The notes beneath the pieces were generated by a model, which ran no database searches, was not told the DNA's origin, and worked only from the letters and a program-made list of their open reading frames with translations. From Parasphingopyxis sp. CP4 (GTDB taxonomy: Bacteria > Pseudomonadota > Alphaproteobacteria > Sphingomonadales > Sphingomonadaceae), in contig NZ_CP051130.1 of NCBI RefSeq assembly GCF_013378055.1, positions 558,001-622,000 on the forward strand: a stretch of 64,000 bases of DNA. The letters run 5' to 3'. Numbering within the stretch: position 1 is the stretch's first letter; every line of letters begins with the position of its first letter. Position numbers and translations under genes: made by a program. Shown piece after piece: positions 33,090 to 40,952 of this stretch.

Positions 33090-35135
33090 ATGCGTATCTA
33101 CTCTTGGCTAATGGCAGCGCTTCCAGCATTCGTGGCAAGTTCTGCACTTGCGCAGACGGAAGAAGTCCAAAGCGGTCCGATTCCGGATTGGGCTGAGCTG
33201 ACCGAGGCAGCACCTGTACCTGATGATGCTGCCGGAATTGCATTCGTCCGGCGGAGCGATCTGTTCGTTCATCTGGATGAGGATGGACAATATACGTTTC
33301 AAGGACTGCATTTAAGGCTGTTGCAGCCTCAAGCTCTTGAGGCTGGAAATCTGAATTTCACATGGAACCCGGCAGCGGGCGCCCCTACCATCCATATGTT
33401 ACGAATACACCGTGAAGGTGAGGTCATTGATGTTCTTGCAGACAACAGCTTTGAGGTTGTCCGTCAGGAAGCCCAACTTGAGCAAGCGATACTGCATGGT
33501 CGTCTGACGGCTTCTCTCCGCGTGCCCGATTTGCGCGTCGGCGACGAGCTTGAATGGGCCGCGACTATTCCGTCCCACGATCCAACACTGATGGATGATA
33601 GTTTCGGCATAATGTTTCTCGGCGCGTCGCCGGCGCAGGGACGATATCGACTCGGCTTGAGCTGGAACGACGGGCAACAACCAACCATTCGACTGAGCGA
33701 TGACCTGGCCGATAATGAGCAACGTTCGCTGAGTTCACTCACCCTGGCATTCGAAAATCCTGAACTGCTCAGCCCACCGAGAGACGCACCGCCACGCTAT
33801 AATTGGCAGAGAGTTATCGAATATAGTGATTTTGCTGCCTGGCCGGATGTTTCGCGGAGATTTGATCGCATCTATGCCGGGGCCTCCGATCTCGCATCGG
33901 ATTCTCCTGTAAGGCAGGAGGCCGACCGTATTGCTCGAACAAATGCCACGGGACTGGAGCGAGCTCAGGCCGCACTTGAATTGGTCCAACAACAGGTCCG
34001 CTATATCTATGTCGGTCTCGACGGGGGAAATTTCACCCCCGCTACAGCCGAGGAAACATGGCAGCGCAGATATGGGGATTGCAAAGGCAAATCCGTCTTG
34101 CTGCTGGCGCTATTGCGCGTGCTGGAAATCGATGCAGAGATTGTGCTGGTCAGCAATTCTGGTCGCGACGATGGGCTCGACACTCGTCTACCCAATCCCG
34201 GTATGTTCGATCATGTTCTGGTTCGCGCTCAAATCGATGGCAATACCTATTGGCTCGATTCCACATTGCCCGCGGTCATCCGGGCGAGTGATCTGCCGTT
34301 TTTGCCGTATCGATGGGTCCTGCCATTGTCCGCTAACGGCAACGAACTCGAGCGTATCCCGCATGATGTCCTCACGCTGCCTAATGTTATGGGCATGGTC
34401 GAGATAGATGCGCGAGCGGGATTCGACCAACCTGCGCGTCAAGTTCAAACATATGTTCAGCGGGGCGTCGACGGACTGAACGAATATCTGCGATATTCGG
34501 TCATGCCGCCCAACCAATTGACCGCGGCATTTCGCAATGCACTAATTGGGCAAAGTACCTGGGACACAATTGAAGATGTCCGCTATCGGTATGATGAGGC
34601 GACACGCGCCAGTATCTTGACCATCACAGGCACCGGTCCGGTCGATTGGGATGAGACTGGCCAGACCTATCGCCTTAGCCTCCCTGGCGGAGGTTTTAGC
34701 CCGCCACCGCGCCGGCAACGGCCAAGCGGCAACGGCCATGATGCGCCCTACTACAATGCCCCCGGCTATAGCTGCCATGTGACGACAGTGCGAATTCCGG
34801 AGGCAACTGATATTGAAAACTGGCGGTTCAACTCGACTTTCGACACGATGATGTATGGCCGGACATTTTATCGAATGATGGAACGGCGAAATGATGGCAC
34901 GATCCGTATGGTTCGAGGTTCGCGAACCGAAACAAACGAGATCTCGTCGACCCATGCTGAGCGCGACAATGGCCGCTTAGACAATTTCGATAACTCGATG
35001 GCATGGATCTATTATAGCCCGAACCGCAATCGACAATTGCCAGAAAATGATACGCACGTACCGGCAACTTACGAGATTGATTGGACCGGACCCGATATAC
35101 CCTGTCTACCCGCCGATGTGCTCAATCCTGATTAA
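33090..35135 (+). CDS. DUF3857 and transglutaminase-like domain exported protein
   Basis: A 681-residue protein: signal peptide MRIYSWLMAALPAFVASSAL, DUF3857 domain at about 45-220 (LHLRLLQPQALEAGNLNF), transglutaminase-like domain at about 280-400, and a C-terminal beta domain. The catalytic triad is visible: Cys in RRYGDCKGKSVLL, His in FDHVLVRA and Asp in YWLDSTL. Such proteins are periplasmic and often found with outer-membrane systems, but their substrates are mostly unknown. It forms a likely operon with the TonB-like gene 40 bases downstream. Confidence 0.85.
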   Translation: MRIYSWLMAALPAFVASSALAQTEEVQSGPIPDWAELTEAAPVPDDAAGIAFVRRSDLFVHLDEDGQYTFQGLHLRLLQPQALEAGNLNFTWNPAAGAPTIHMLRIHREGEVIDVLADNSFEVVRQEAQLEQAILHGRLTASLRVPDLRVGDELEWAATIPSHDPTLMDDSFGIMFLGASPAQGRYRLGLSWNDGQQPTIRLSDDLADNEQRSLSSLTLAFENPELLSPPRDAPPRYNWQRVIEYSDFAAWPDVSRRFDRIYAGASDLASDSPVRQEADRIARTNATGLERAQAALELVQQQVRYIYVGLDGGNFTPATAEETWQRRYGDCKGKSVLLLALLRVLEIDAEIVLVSNSGRDDGLDTRLPNPGMFDHVLVRAQIDGNTYWLDSTLPAVIRASDLPFLPYRWVLPLSANGNELERIPHDVLTLPNVMGMVEIDARAGFDQPARQVQTYVQRGVDGLNEYLRYSVMPPNQLTAAFRNALIGQSTWDTIEDVRYRYDEATRASILTITGTGPVDWDETGQTYRLSLPGGGFSPPPRRQRPSGNGHDAPYYNAPGYSCHVTTVRIPEATDIENWRFNSTFDTMMYGRTFYRMMERRNDGTIRMVRGSRTETNEISSTHAERDNGRLDNFDNSMAWIYYSPNRNRQLPENDTHVPATYEIDWTGPDIPCLPADVLNPD

Positions 35136-35175
35136 GCGCAATTGCGCGTGAAGGTACCGAAGGAGATTTGAGACC

Positions 35176-35817
35176 GTGCCAATATGGACTTTGTTCTTTC
35201 TGATGGCCCAACTCAACGAGCCGCAACCCAAACTGGATTCGGGAGCTGAAACCGACGAAGCCATACACGCGCCAAGCCCGGCGACCAATCCTGGAACCTG
35301 GATTCAACCCGGAGATTATCCGCCCTCCTCGCTGAGGAACGAAGAGGAAGGGACCGTAACATTTACGCTCGACGTGGACGAAAATGGCAGGGTGAGTCGG
35401 TGCGTGATCGACGACCCTGCGCCTTTTCCGGCCCTCAATGACGTCACCTGCCGGATGTTGTCCGAGCGTGCGCGTTTCATCCCCGCACAAGATCGCGACG
35501 GTCGCAAGGTCTCGAGTCAATATTCCAGTCAGGTACGGTGGGAAATACCGGACGCCGGTACTGAGGATACCTGGATCATGCAGCATGAGTTTGACGTTGG
35601 TCTGACGGTCGACAGCGACGGTGCAATCATAGACTGCGAAGTTCACCAGATGGATGCGTTATTCGATGATACTGAAGAGCGCGGTCAATCCGTGGAAGAG
35701 TTGTACTGCGAACATATGATTACCACCGGAAGAATGATAATCGATCCTGACGATGAATCGATTTATCCTCAGCGATTTAGACTGAGAACTTCGGTGCTGC
35801 CCGAGCGTAATGAATAG
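35176..35817 (+). CDS. Protein with TonB C-terminal-like domains
   Basis: A 213-residue protein starting at GTG 35176 with AAGGAG upstream. A short hydrophobic N-terminus (WTLFFLMA) is followed by a TonB-C-like domain at about 50-118 (EGTVTFTLDVDENGRVSRC, then SERARFIPAQDRDG) and a second, weaker repeat at about 130-205 (HEFDVGLTVDSDGAIIDC). The two domains each have one conserved-looking Cys. TonB-C domains contact outer-membrane proteins; without a long Pro-rich linker this is not a classical TonB. Probably cotranscribed with the transglutaminase-like gene. Confidence 0.7.
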   Translation: MPIWTLFFLMAQLNEPQPKLDSGAETDEAIHAPSPATNPGTWIQPGDYPPSSLRNEEEGTVTFTLDVDENGRVSRCVIDDPAPFPALNDVTCRMLSERARFIPAQDRDGRKVSSQYSSQVRWEIPDAGTEDTWIMQHEFDVGLTVDSDGAIIDCEVHQMDALFDDTEERGQSVEELYCEHMITTGRMIIDPDDESIYPQRFRLRTSVLPERNE

Positions 35818-35909
35818 GACTGGCATATTCTCTAGCAATCGAGCTGTTGGACAAGAGATATGACGCGGCTCATCAAAGATTGATGCGTCTCCGGTCCAAT
35901 CACCGCAAC

Positions 35910-35933
35910 GTCCGCTTTCGGCCAGAAGCAGTC
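35910..35933 (+). repeat. 24-base palindromic element 19, class B
   Basis: GTCCGC-TTTCGGCCAGAA-GCAGTC; two changes in the right arm. Confidence 0.75.
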
Positions 35934-35993
35934 ATTTAACCGATTCACTACCCGCGTCTGTATTCCGCCCATTACTTACTTCAATAAAATAGA

Positions 35994-36018
35994 GGCGCAG
36001 TGCTTGAAACACTGCGCC
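35994..36018 (-). terminator. Hairpin downstream of the 36043-36468 gene
   Basis: Perfect 9-bp stem, GGCGCAGTG at 35994-36002 with CACTGCGCC at 36010-36018, loop 7. On the minus strand it is followed by TCTATTTTATT, so it fits as a terminator of the leftward gene. Confidence 0.7.
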
Positions 36019-36042
36019 CCCGATTGCGTTGTGAATTTGATT

Positions 36043-36468
36043 CTATGGATGGGTGTGAGAATAGTAACGCTGACTGGCCTCGACCAACCCGTCCATTTCC
36101 GTGTTGAGTGCGGTAACCGCCTCTTCGGATCCTTCCTGAGCGAGCATAGCTTCACGAAAGGCGACGAGGCCTGGCGGATTGTGACTATCCAGTGCTCCAA
36201 GACCATTGGGCATTTCGCTCACCACCATCAGATCCCAGGCCCCATCCATCATCCAGTGAATAGTCGGTGCCGGCAGCGAAGCAGCTTGCCGGGCCGGAAT
36301 ATAATGATCGTTCATCAGCTCCAGCCATCTTGCGCCCGCATCATCTGCAAACCTTACAAGTGTGATTGAATAGGACGTCCGCGCTTCTTCTGGTTCGTCC
36401 TGTGCCAATGCAGGCGCGCAAAGACTGGCCAGCGCTGCTGCTGCCATAAGTGATTTAAGCTGTTTCAT
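36043..36468 (-). CDS. Exported protein of unknown function
   Basis: A 141-residue protein with a GGGGGGAACA site before ATG 36468 and a signal peptide (MKQLKSLMAAAALASL to ALAQ). The mature part reads EARTSYSITLVRFADDAGARW, then ELMNDHYIPARQAASLPAPTIHWMM and AWDLMVVSEMP, which looks like a small alpha/beta fold. The frame runs on upstream through elements 20 and 21; that part is artefact. Single gene between elements 19 and 20. Confidence 0.7.
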   Translation of the reverse strand: MKQLKSLMAAAALASLCAPALAQDEPEEARTSYSITLVRFADDAGARWLELMNDHYIPARQAASLPAPTIHWMMDGAWDLMVVSEMPNGLGALDSHNPPGLVAFREAMLAQEGSEEAVTALNTEMDGLVEASQRYYSHTHP

Positions 36469-36540
36469 GTTGTTCCCCCCTTTTTGTTTTGCACATTTGT
36501 GCCCAGAGACAGTGCGCCAAATGAGAGGCAAGCACAAATC

Positions 36541-36564
36541 GTTTGCTAGCGACCCATTGCGGAC
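36541..36564 (+). repeat. 24-base palindromic element 20, class A, decayed left arm
   Basis: GTTTGC-TAGCGACCCATT-GCGGAC; two changes in the left arm and two in the centre. Confidence 0.7.
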
Positions 36565-36585
36565 GTTGTGTAAGAGTCGATGAAT

Positions 36586-36609
36586 GTCCGCTTCTGGCCG
36601 AAAGCGGAC
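36586..36609 (-). repeat. 24-base palindromic element 21, class B
   Basis: GTCCGC-TTCTGGCCGAAA-GCGGAC with perfect arms; identical to element 10. Confidence 0.88.
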
Positions 36610-36698
36610 ATTCGAAAATCTCCTTCCTCGCAGTATGTCACTAGCATTACGGATCATCGAAAGTGGCGCATCGAGATGGCGTGGTTTACCGATAGCTT

Positions 36699-37013
36699 AT
36701 GAGTAGCAAGCCAGATCGAACTGCCTATGAACGCGGTGTCCGCCACATGACAGCCTGCGTCGTCGCGTTTTTCGCGATACTGGCAGTTCCGCCAATCATG
36801 ACAGCTATTCGATTTGATGGAGATGCGATAATGGCCACGATGGCCCCACTTATGATCTTGTGGGTGGTTATTGGCGGTGGCCGAACATTCTACATAGCCT
36901 GCCCTACATGCGGAAAATCTGTATTTGTCACGAATAATCGTAGTCGCCTCTGGCCCGAACAGAGTTGCAGCAATTGCCGGACCAACCTGACCATTAGTCA
37001 CCCTGATGACTGA
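36699..37013 (+). CDS. Small membrane protein with a zinc-ribbon-like end
   Basis: A 104-residue protein with two membrane helices (about 17-35 and 46-62) followed by paired cysteines ACPTCGKS and SCSNCRTN, spaced like a zinc ribbon. Family unknown. The layout resembles the gene at 27152-27490 in island 1. Only gene between elements 21 and 22. Confidence 0.6.
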   Translation: MSSKPDRTAYERGVRHMTACVVAFFAILAVPPIMTAIRFDGDAIMATMAPLMILWVVIGGGRTFYIACPTCGKSVFVTNNRSRLWPEQSCSNCRTNLTISHPDD

Positions 37014-37026
37014 GCTGAAGGCTTAT

Positions 37027-37050
37027 GTCCGCAAAGGGTGGAAAGCGGAC
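37027..37050 (-). repeat. 24-base palindromic element 22, class A
   Basis: GTCCGC-AAAGGGTGGAAA-GCGGAC with perfect arms, reverse orientation, between converging genes. Confidence 0.88.
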
Positions 37051-37063
37051 CATTCCAACACAT

Positions 37064-37543
37064 CTAATCACGGCCTGTTATTGGCAAGCTCTGAAGAATG
37101 TCGCCTAGGTCGGCGTTTCGTTCGCCATACCGGTCGGGATCGCACTCAAAATCAGCCAGATAGTGCTCATCGAATCCTGGACCAACCCACCGAATCCACA
37201 GAGCGCCCGCATCGTAGACGAAATTCTCCGTATCTGCAGGGGAGCAGCTACCGTGAATGAAGGCTTCGATGCTTTCATCTGTTACCGGTACAGCTTGCCG
37301 GCGGTATCGATCTAACCGCCGCACCAACTGCGAAAACTCTTCGTGGCTGATTGAAAATGAGCCTCCTGATCCATCAGGAAAAGGTTCAGAGCGGTGATAC
37401 TGACCTGCACCACTGCGGTCGATTTCTATGTCCGTGCTGCTCCAACCAGATTCGCGAATTTCTATTCGTTCGATATCACCACGATCTGGTTCGGCACATG
37501 CCAATAATAGCACAGCCAGAAAGATGCTTGAGATTAGGCGCAT
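37064..37543 (-). CDS. Putative lipoprotein of unknown function
   Basis: A 159-residue protein with a short lipoprotein signal (MRLISSIFLAVLLLACAEP, lipobox LLAC). The mature part contains IERIEIRESGWSSTDIEIDRS, SFSISHEEFSQLVRRLDRYR and a Cys pair (GSCSPADTE, ADFECDPDR). Family unknown. Only gene between elements 22 and 23, and the last gene of island 2. Confidence 0.65.
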   Translation of the reverse strand: MRLISSIFLAVLLLACAEPDRGDIERIEIRESGWSSTDIEIDRSGAGQYHRSEPFPDGSGGSFSISHEEFSQLVRRLDRYRRQAVPVTDESIEAFIHGSCSPADTENFVYDAGALWIRWVGPGFDEHYLADFECDPDRYGERNADLGDILQSLPITGRD

Positions 37544-37570
37544 ATTGGCATTGTTTCAGAGTGACCGAAT

Positions 37571-37594
37571 GTCCGCAATGGGCGCAAAGCGGAC
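37571..37594 (-). repeat. 24-base palindromic element 23, class A
   Basis: GTCCGC-AATGGGCGCAAA-GCGGAC with perfect arms, reverse orientation. Last copy, 115 bases before the tRNA 3' end. Confidence 0.88.
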
Positions 37595-37708
37595 ACTAGA
37601 AATGAGTGGATGCTTCCGGAATCAGGCATCTCGTGCTTGCTATGCGATTGCTAGTTCAGCCTTGATCGACGAACTGGTCGTCTGTCGGAACGTAACATAT
37701 TGAAAATA

Positions 37709-37784
<76 letters not shown>

Positions 37785-37871
37785 ATATCCGTGAAGGAAG
37801 GCGGGGCGGTTAGCATGCAGTATCGTCCGAAGCAACACTTGCCATTGAGCTGCGGGAGGGTGACCAGTCGC

Positions 37872-39590
37872 CTAACCTTTCAATTCCTTGCCGATCTGAT
37901 CGATCATCGATTGCATGCTGAAAGTTTTGTGTACGAAGCGGCGGCCACGCCATCCGGCCAGTCGTCGGAGCCAGTTGCGGGAGAGCCACTGCAGCGCCGC
38001 ATCAGCAAGCGCGGCAGCGCTGTGATCGGCAACCAGTTCGCCTGACTTGCCCGGCATCATCGCTTCGCTCACGCCGCCAACATCGAAAGATATAACCGGT
38101 ACCTTGGCGGCTTGGGCCTCGATCAAGACGTTGGGGAGACCTTCAGACGCCGAGCTCAGCATAAACAGGTCAAACAGCGGCAGTTTGTCCGCTAGGTCCG
38201 AGACCTGACCCGGCATATGCACATATTCGGCAATGCCCAGAGCCTCGGCCAGGTTCTGACATGCCGGACGCAGTTCGCCATCGCCAAACATCAGGAAATG
38301 CACTTCTGGCCGCTGTTCATGGATGTGCGCCGCTGCACGCAGCCATAGCTCCGGCTGTTTGACGGACGAGAAGCGAAAGGCCGTGCCGACAATTGGCGCA
38401 TTGAAAGGGATGCCCATCTTTTCGCGCATCGCCATCCGCGCATCGATGCTGGGCAATGAGCGAAACGGTTCGAAATCGATACCGTTCAATATGGCTTTTG
38501 AGTTACTGCCGCGACGACAACTGATCCAGTCGAGATAATCGATAAGTCCGGCCTCGCTGCAATTCACAAGGCGAATTTCGGGTCGGGCCAGGAGGGTCGC
38601 ATAGGCTTGTGCCCAGCCGGTCGTCGCTTCGGCTGTCATGAACCGGGTGGGCCGAAGCCCGTGTGTGTGGAGAATGATCCGCGGAACATCGGCCAGGATG
38701 CCCGCCAGTCCGCCGATAAGGCAGCACTGGTCCAGCCAGCAATGGAGCGCCGCCGGACGTCGCTCTCGCAGCATCGAAGTCAGTGCTGAGGCGCGTTTGG
38801 CATATAGTCTGGGCGCGCTCCGCAAGGCGGGTTCGGGGTCTCGGACCTCGGTCTCATCAACCTCGACAATATCGGCTTCGGATGCACCCGTTTCATCGAG
38901 ATAGAAGCGATAGTCAGGGCCGTCGTTTTTGTTTGAGAACTGCATCAACCAGAGATTGACCGGATCATATTCGTGACTGTCGACGAGCTGGCGATAGCAG
39001 TTCGCCATGATCCGTTCCGCGCCGCCGCAGGCAAGCGATCCGCCAAGCATTACGATACCTTGACGGTTTTCTGGATCCGCGATTACGGGGCACCGCGCGA
39101 CCTGCCGCGCCGCGAGCCCAATTGCCGTCGGGCCAGTGCTGTCCGCATCGGATGTCGATTGCGCGAGCGAAGAAAGGCTCATCCCCTCTGCGCGCAGCGC
39201 GTCATCCAACCAGCTGATCCGTTGGGAAATTCGATCGTTCTTCGGGAGCACGACATGTGCCCGATGCAGAATTTCGGCATCCCGGCCGATGTTGCCGCGA
39301 ACCAGCAGCGTTCGTGCACTCCGCCGCCACAGCGCAAGATCGTCTGGTGCAATCGAACCGCTTTGATAGCCATTTCGAATAACGGTTATGGCCGCATCGA
39401 TATCCCCGGCAAGATTATGACGCTCGATTTCCAGATAGATGTCCGGTTTGATATCGAGGCGGGCGCGTATCGCCGCATCTAACCGGTCGTTCGGGTCGTC
39501 TTCGAGTATGCGAATACTGCTGACAGCAGCGCGCGCGAGGCCTTTGGAGCTGTTCGCATTGCCGAGCAGTCGCCAGGCGAGCGCTCGCAC
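37872..39590 (-). CDS. Glycosyltransferase family 1/4 protein with N-terminal helical repeats
   Basis: At least 572 residues. The N-terminal ~150 residues look like TPR-type helices; the C-terminal part is a GT-B glycosyltransferase with MLGGSLACGGAERIMANCYR (about 178), VGTAFRFSSVKQPELWLRAA (about 400), HFLMFGDGELRP, and the late donor-site segment LSSASEGLPNVLIEAQA (about 483-499). Its target is unknown. Start unresolved: 39590 is a GTG, yet coding sequence with the same TPR character continues upstream to 39782 with no ATG, GTG or TTG, only CTG codons, before a stop. It ends 87 bases before the tRNA-Lys 5' end. Confidence 0.8.
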   Translation of the reverse strand: MRALAWRLLGNANSSKGLARAAVSSIRILEDDPNDRLDAAIRARLDIKPDIYLEIERHNLAGDIDAAITVIRNGYQSGSIAPDDLALWRRSARTLLVRGNIGRDAEILHRAHVVLPKNDRISQRISWLDDALRAEGMSLSSLAQSTSDADSTGPTAIGLAARQVARCPVIADPENRQGIVMLGGSLACGGAERIMANCYRQLVDSHEYDPVNLWLMQFSNKNDGPDYRFYLDETGASEADIVEVDETEVRDPEPALRSAPRLYAKRASALTSMLRERRPAALHCWLDQCCLIGGLAGILADVPRIILHTHGLRPTRFMTAEATTGWAQAYATLLARPEIRLVNCSEAGLIDYLDWISCRRGSNSKAILNGIDFEPFRSLPSIDARMAMREKMGIPFNAPIVGTAFRFSSVKQPELWLRAAAHIHEQRPEVHFLMFGDGELRPACQNLAEALGIAEYVHMPGQVSDLADKLPLFDLFMLSSASEGLPNVLIEAQAAKVPVISFDVGGVSEAMMPGKSGELVADHSAAALADAALQWLSRNWLRRLAGWRGRRFVHKTFSMQSMIDQIGKELKG

Positions 39591-39836
39591 ATCGCTTATT
39601 CGCGGGAGCGTCGAGTTTCTCGCTGCGTGGGTCGCATGGCGAAGCGCAAGCCGCGCAGCCGTCTCATTATCTGGATCAGTCGCAAGTATTTCCAGCGTGA
39701 TGCGAACAACCGTCTCATCATCGTGTTTCGAAGCCGCCGCTCGGGCGCGCCCGATCAGGTCATCACCATCGCAGCTAGTCAGCTAAATGCTCGCATCCGG
39801 CCCCCCCAAGGTGAAGAATATGAGGCGGCCAGCCGA

Positions 39837-40952
39837 TTACCGCCGTCGCATCCTGTTCTCCCGGTCGATCGACATCAGGATTCCGACACAGATCAACACG
39901 GTGAGCATAGCAGAACCGCCATAGGAAACGAGCGGAAGCGGAATGCCGACGACCGGAGCGAGACCCATCACCATCATCAGATTGATTGCAAAGTAGAAAA
40001 AGATGGTCGTCGAAAGACCCGCCGCGGTCAGCTTGGCAAAGGTCGATTGCGCCTTGCGGCCAACCCGGATGCCCCAGCGGATCAACAGAGCGAAGCCCAA
40101 GATCAGGAGTAATCCGCCGAGCAGCCCGAATTCTTCGGCCATGGTCGCAAACACGAAATCGGTATGGCCTTCGGGTAGATAGGCGAGATGGCTTTGCGTG
40201 CCGTTGAGAAATCCTTTGCCGAATAATCCGCCGGAACCGATCGCAATCTTCGACTGAGTGATGTGATAGCCTGTACCCAATGGGTCATTTTCCGGGTTGA
40301 GGAAGGTGAGCACGCGGTTTTGCTGATAGGGCTGAAGGATGAATTGATAGGCGAGCGGGATCGCGGCGGCGACCGCGACCGCACCACCAATGAACAGCCG
40401 CAATGGCAGTCCGGCAAGGAACATGACGATGATGCCGGCGGCAACGAGGACAAGCGTGGTGCCGAGATCCGGTTGGATGACCACAAGGGCCGCAGGCATG
40501 CCGATCAAGAGAAGGGCGGGCCAGATGGCAACCGGCCGGCGCAACTCGCCCGAGGGCAGCGTGTCATAGAATTTCGCCAGCGCGAGAATGAGCACTGGCT
40601 TCATGATCTCCGATGGCTGGATCCGCATAAAGCCGAGGTCGAGCCAGCGTTGGCTGCCGCCGCTGACCTGACCAAGAATTTCGACGCCCAATAGCGCAAG
40701 CAGTGTCGCGAAATAGACGGGAAAAGCGAAGAATTTCCAATGCTCTTCGCGAAAACGGGACAGCATGATCGCCATCGCAAAAAACAGCATGAAGCGGATC
40801 GCATGGTTCATCGCCCAAGGCTGAATGTCGCCACCGGCCGCTGAATAGAGCACTGCGAAGCCGAAGCCGAAGATGGTGAGCACCAGCAGGATTAGCCGCC
40901 AGGGCAGCTGGGCCAATGGTTCGGGGACAAGGGAGTCAGGATTGGATGCCAT
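39837..40952 (-). CDS. rodA: Rod shape-determining peptidoglycan polymerase RodA
   Basis: SEDS-family glycosyltransferase of 371 residues with about ten membrane helices, which polymerises lipid II for cell elongation together with PBP2. Family signatures: GGSQRWLDLGFMRIQPSE (about 99-116), QPDLGTTLVL, and the long loop with HTDFVFATMAEEFG (about 263-276). Its ATG overlaps the mrdA stop by one base (TAATG), so it is the last gene of mreB-mreC-mreD-mrdA-rodA. Confidence 0.95.
   Translation of the reverse strand: MASNPDSLVPEPLAQLPWRLILLVLTIFGFGFAVLYSAAGGDIQPWAMNHAIRFMLFFAMAIMLSRFREEHWKFFAFPVYFATLLALLGVEILGQVSGGSQRWLDLGFMRIQPSEIMKPVLILALAKFYDTLPSGELRRPVAIWPALLLIGMPAALVVIQPDLGTTLVLVAAGIIVMFLAGLPLRLFIGGAVAVAAAIPLAYQFILQPYQQNRVLTFLNPENDPLGTGYHITQSKIAIGSGGLFGKGFLNGTQSHLAYLPEGHTDFVFATMAEEFGLLGGLLLILGFALLIRWGIRVGRKAQSTFAKLTAAGLSTTIFFYFAINLMMVMGLAPVVGIPLPLVSYGGSAMLTVLICVGILMSIDRENRMRRR

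Noticed and set aside
15530-37594. Integron attC array
   Set aside because: No IntI-type integrase with its extra helix, no GTTRRRY/RYYYAAC cores, and mixed orientation. The cassette-like order is kept as a finding, but not as a classical integron.
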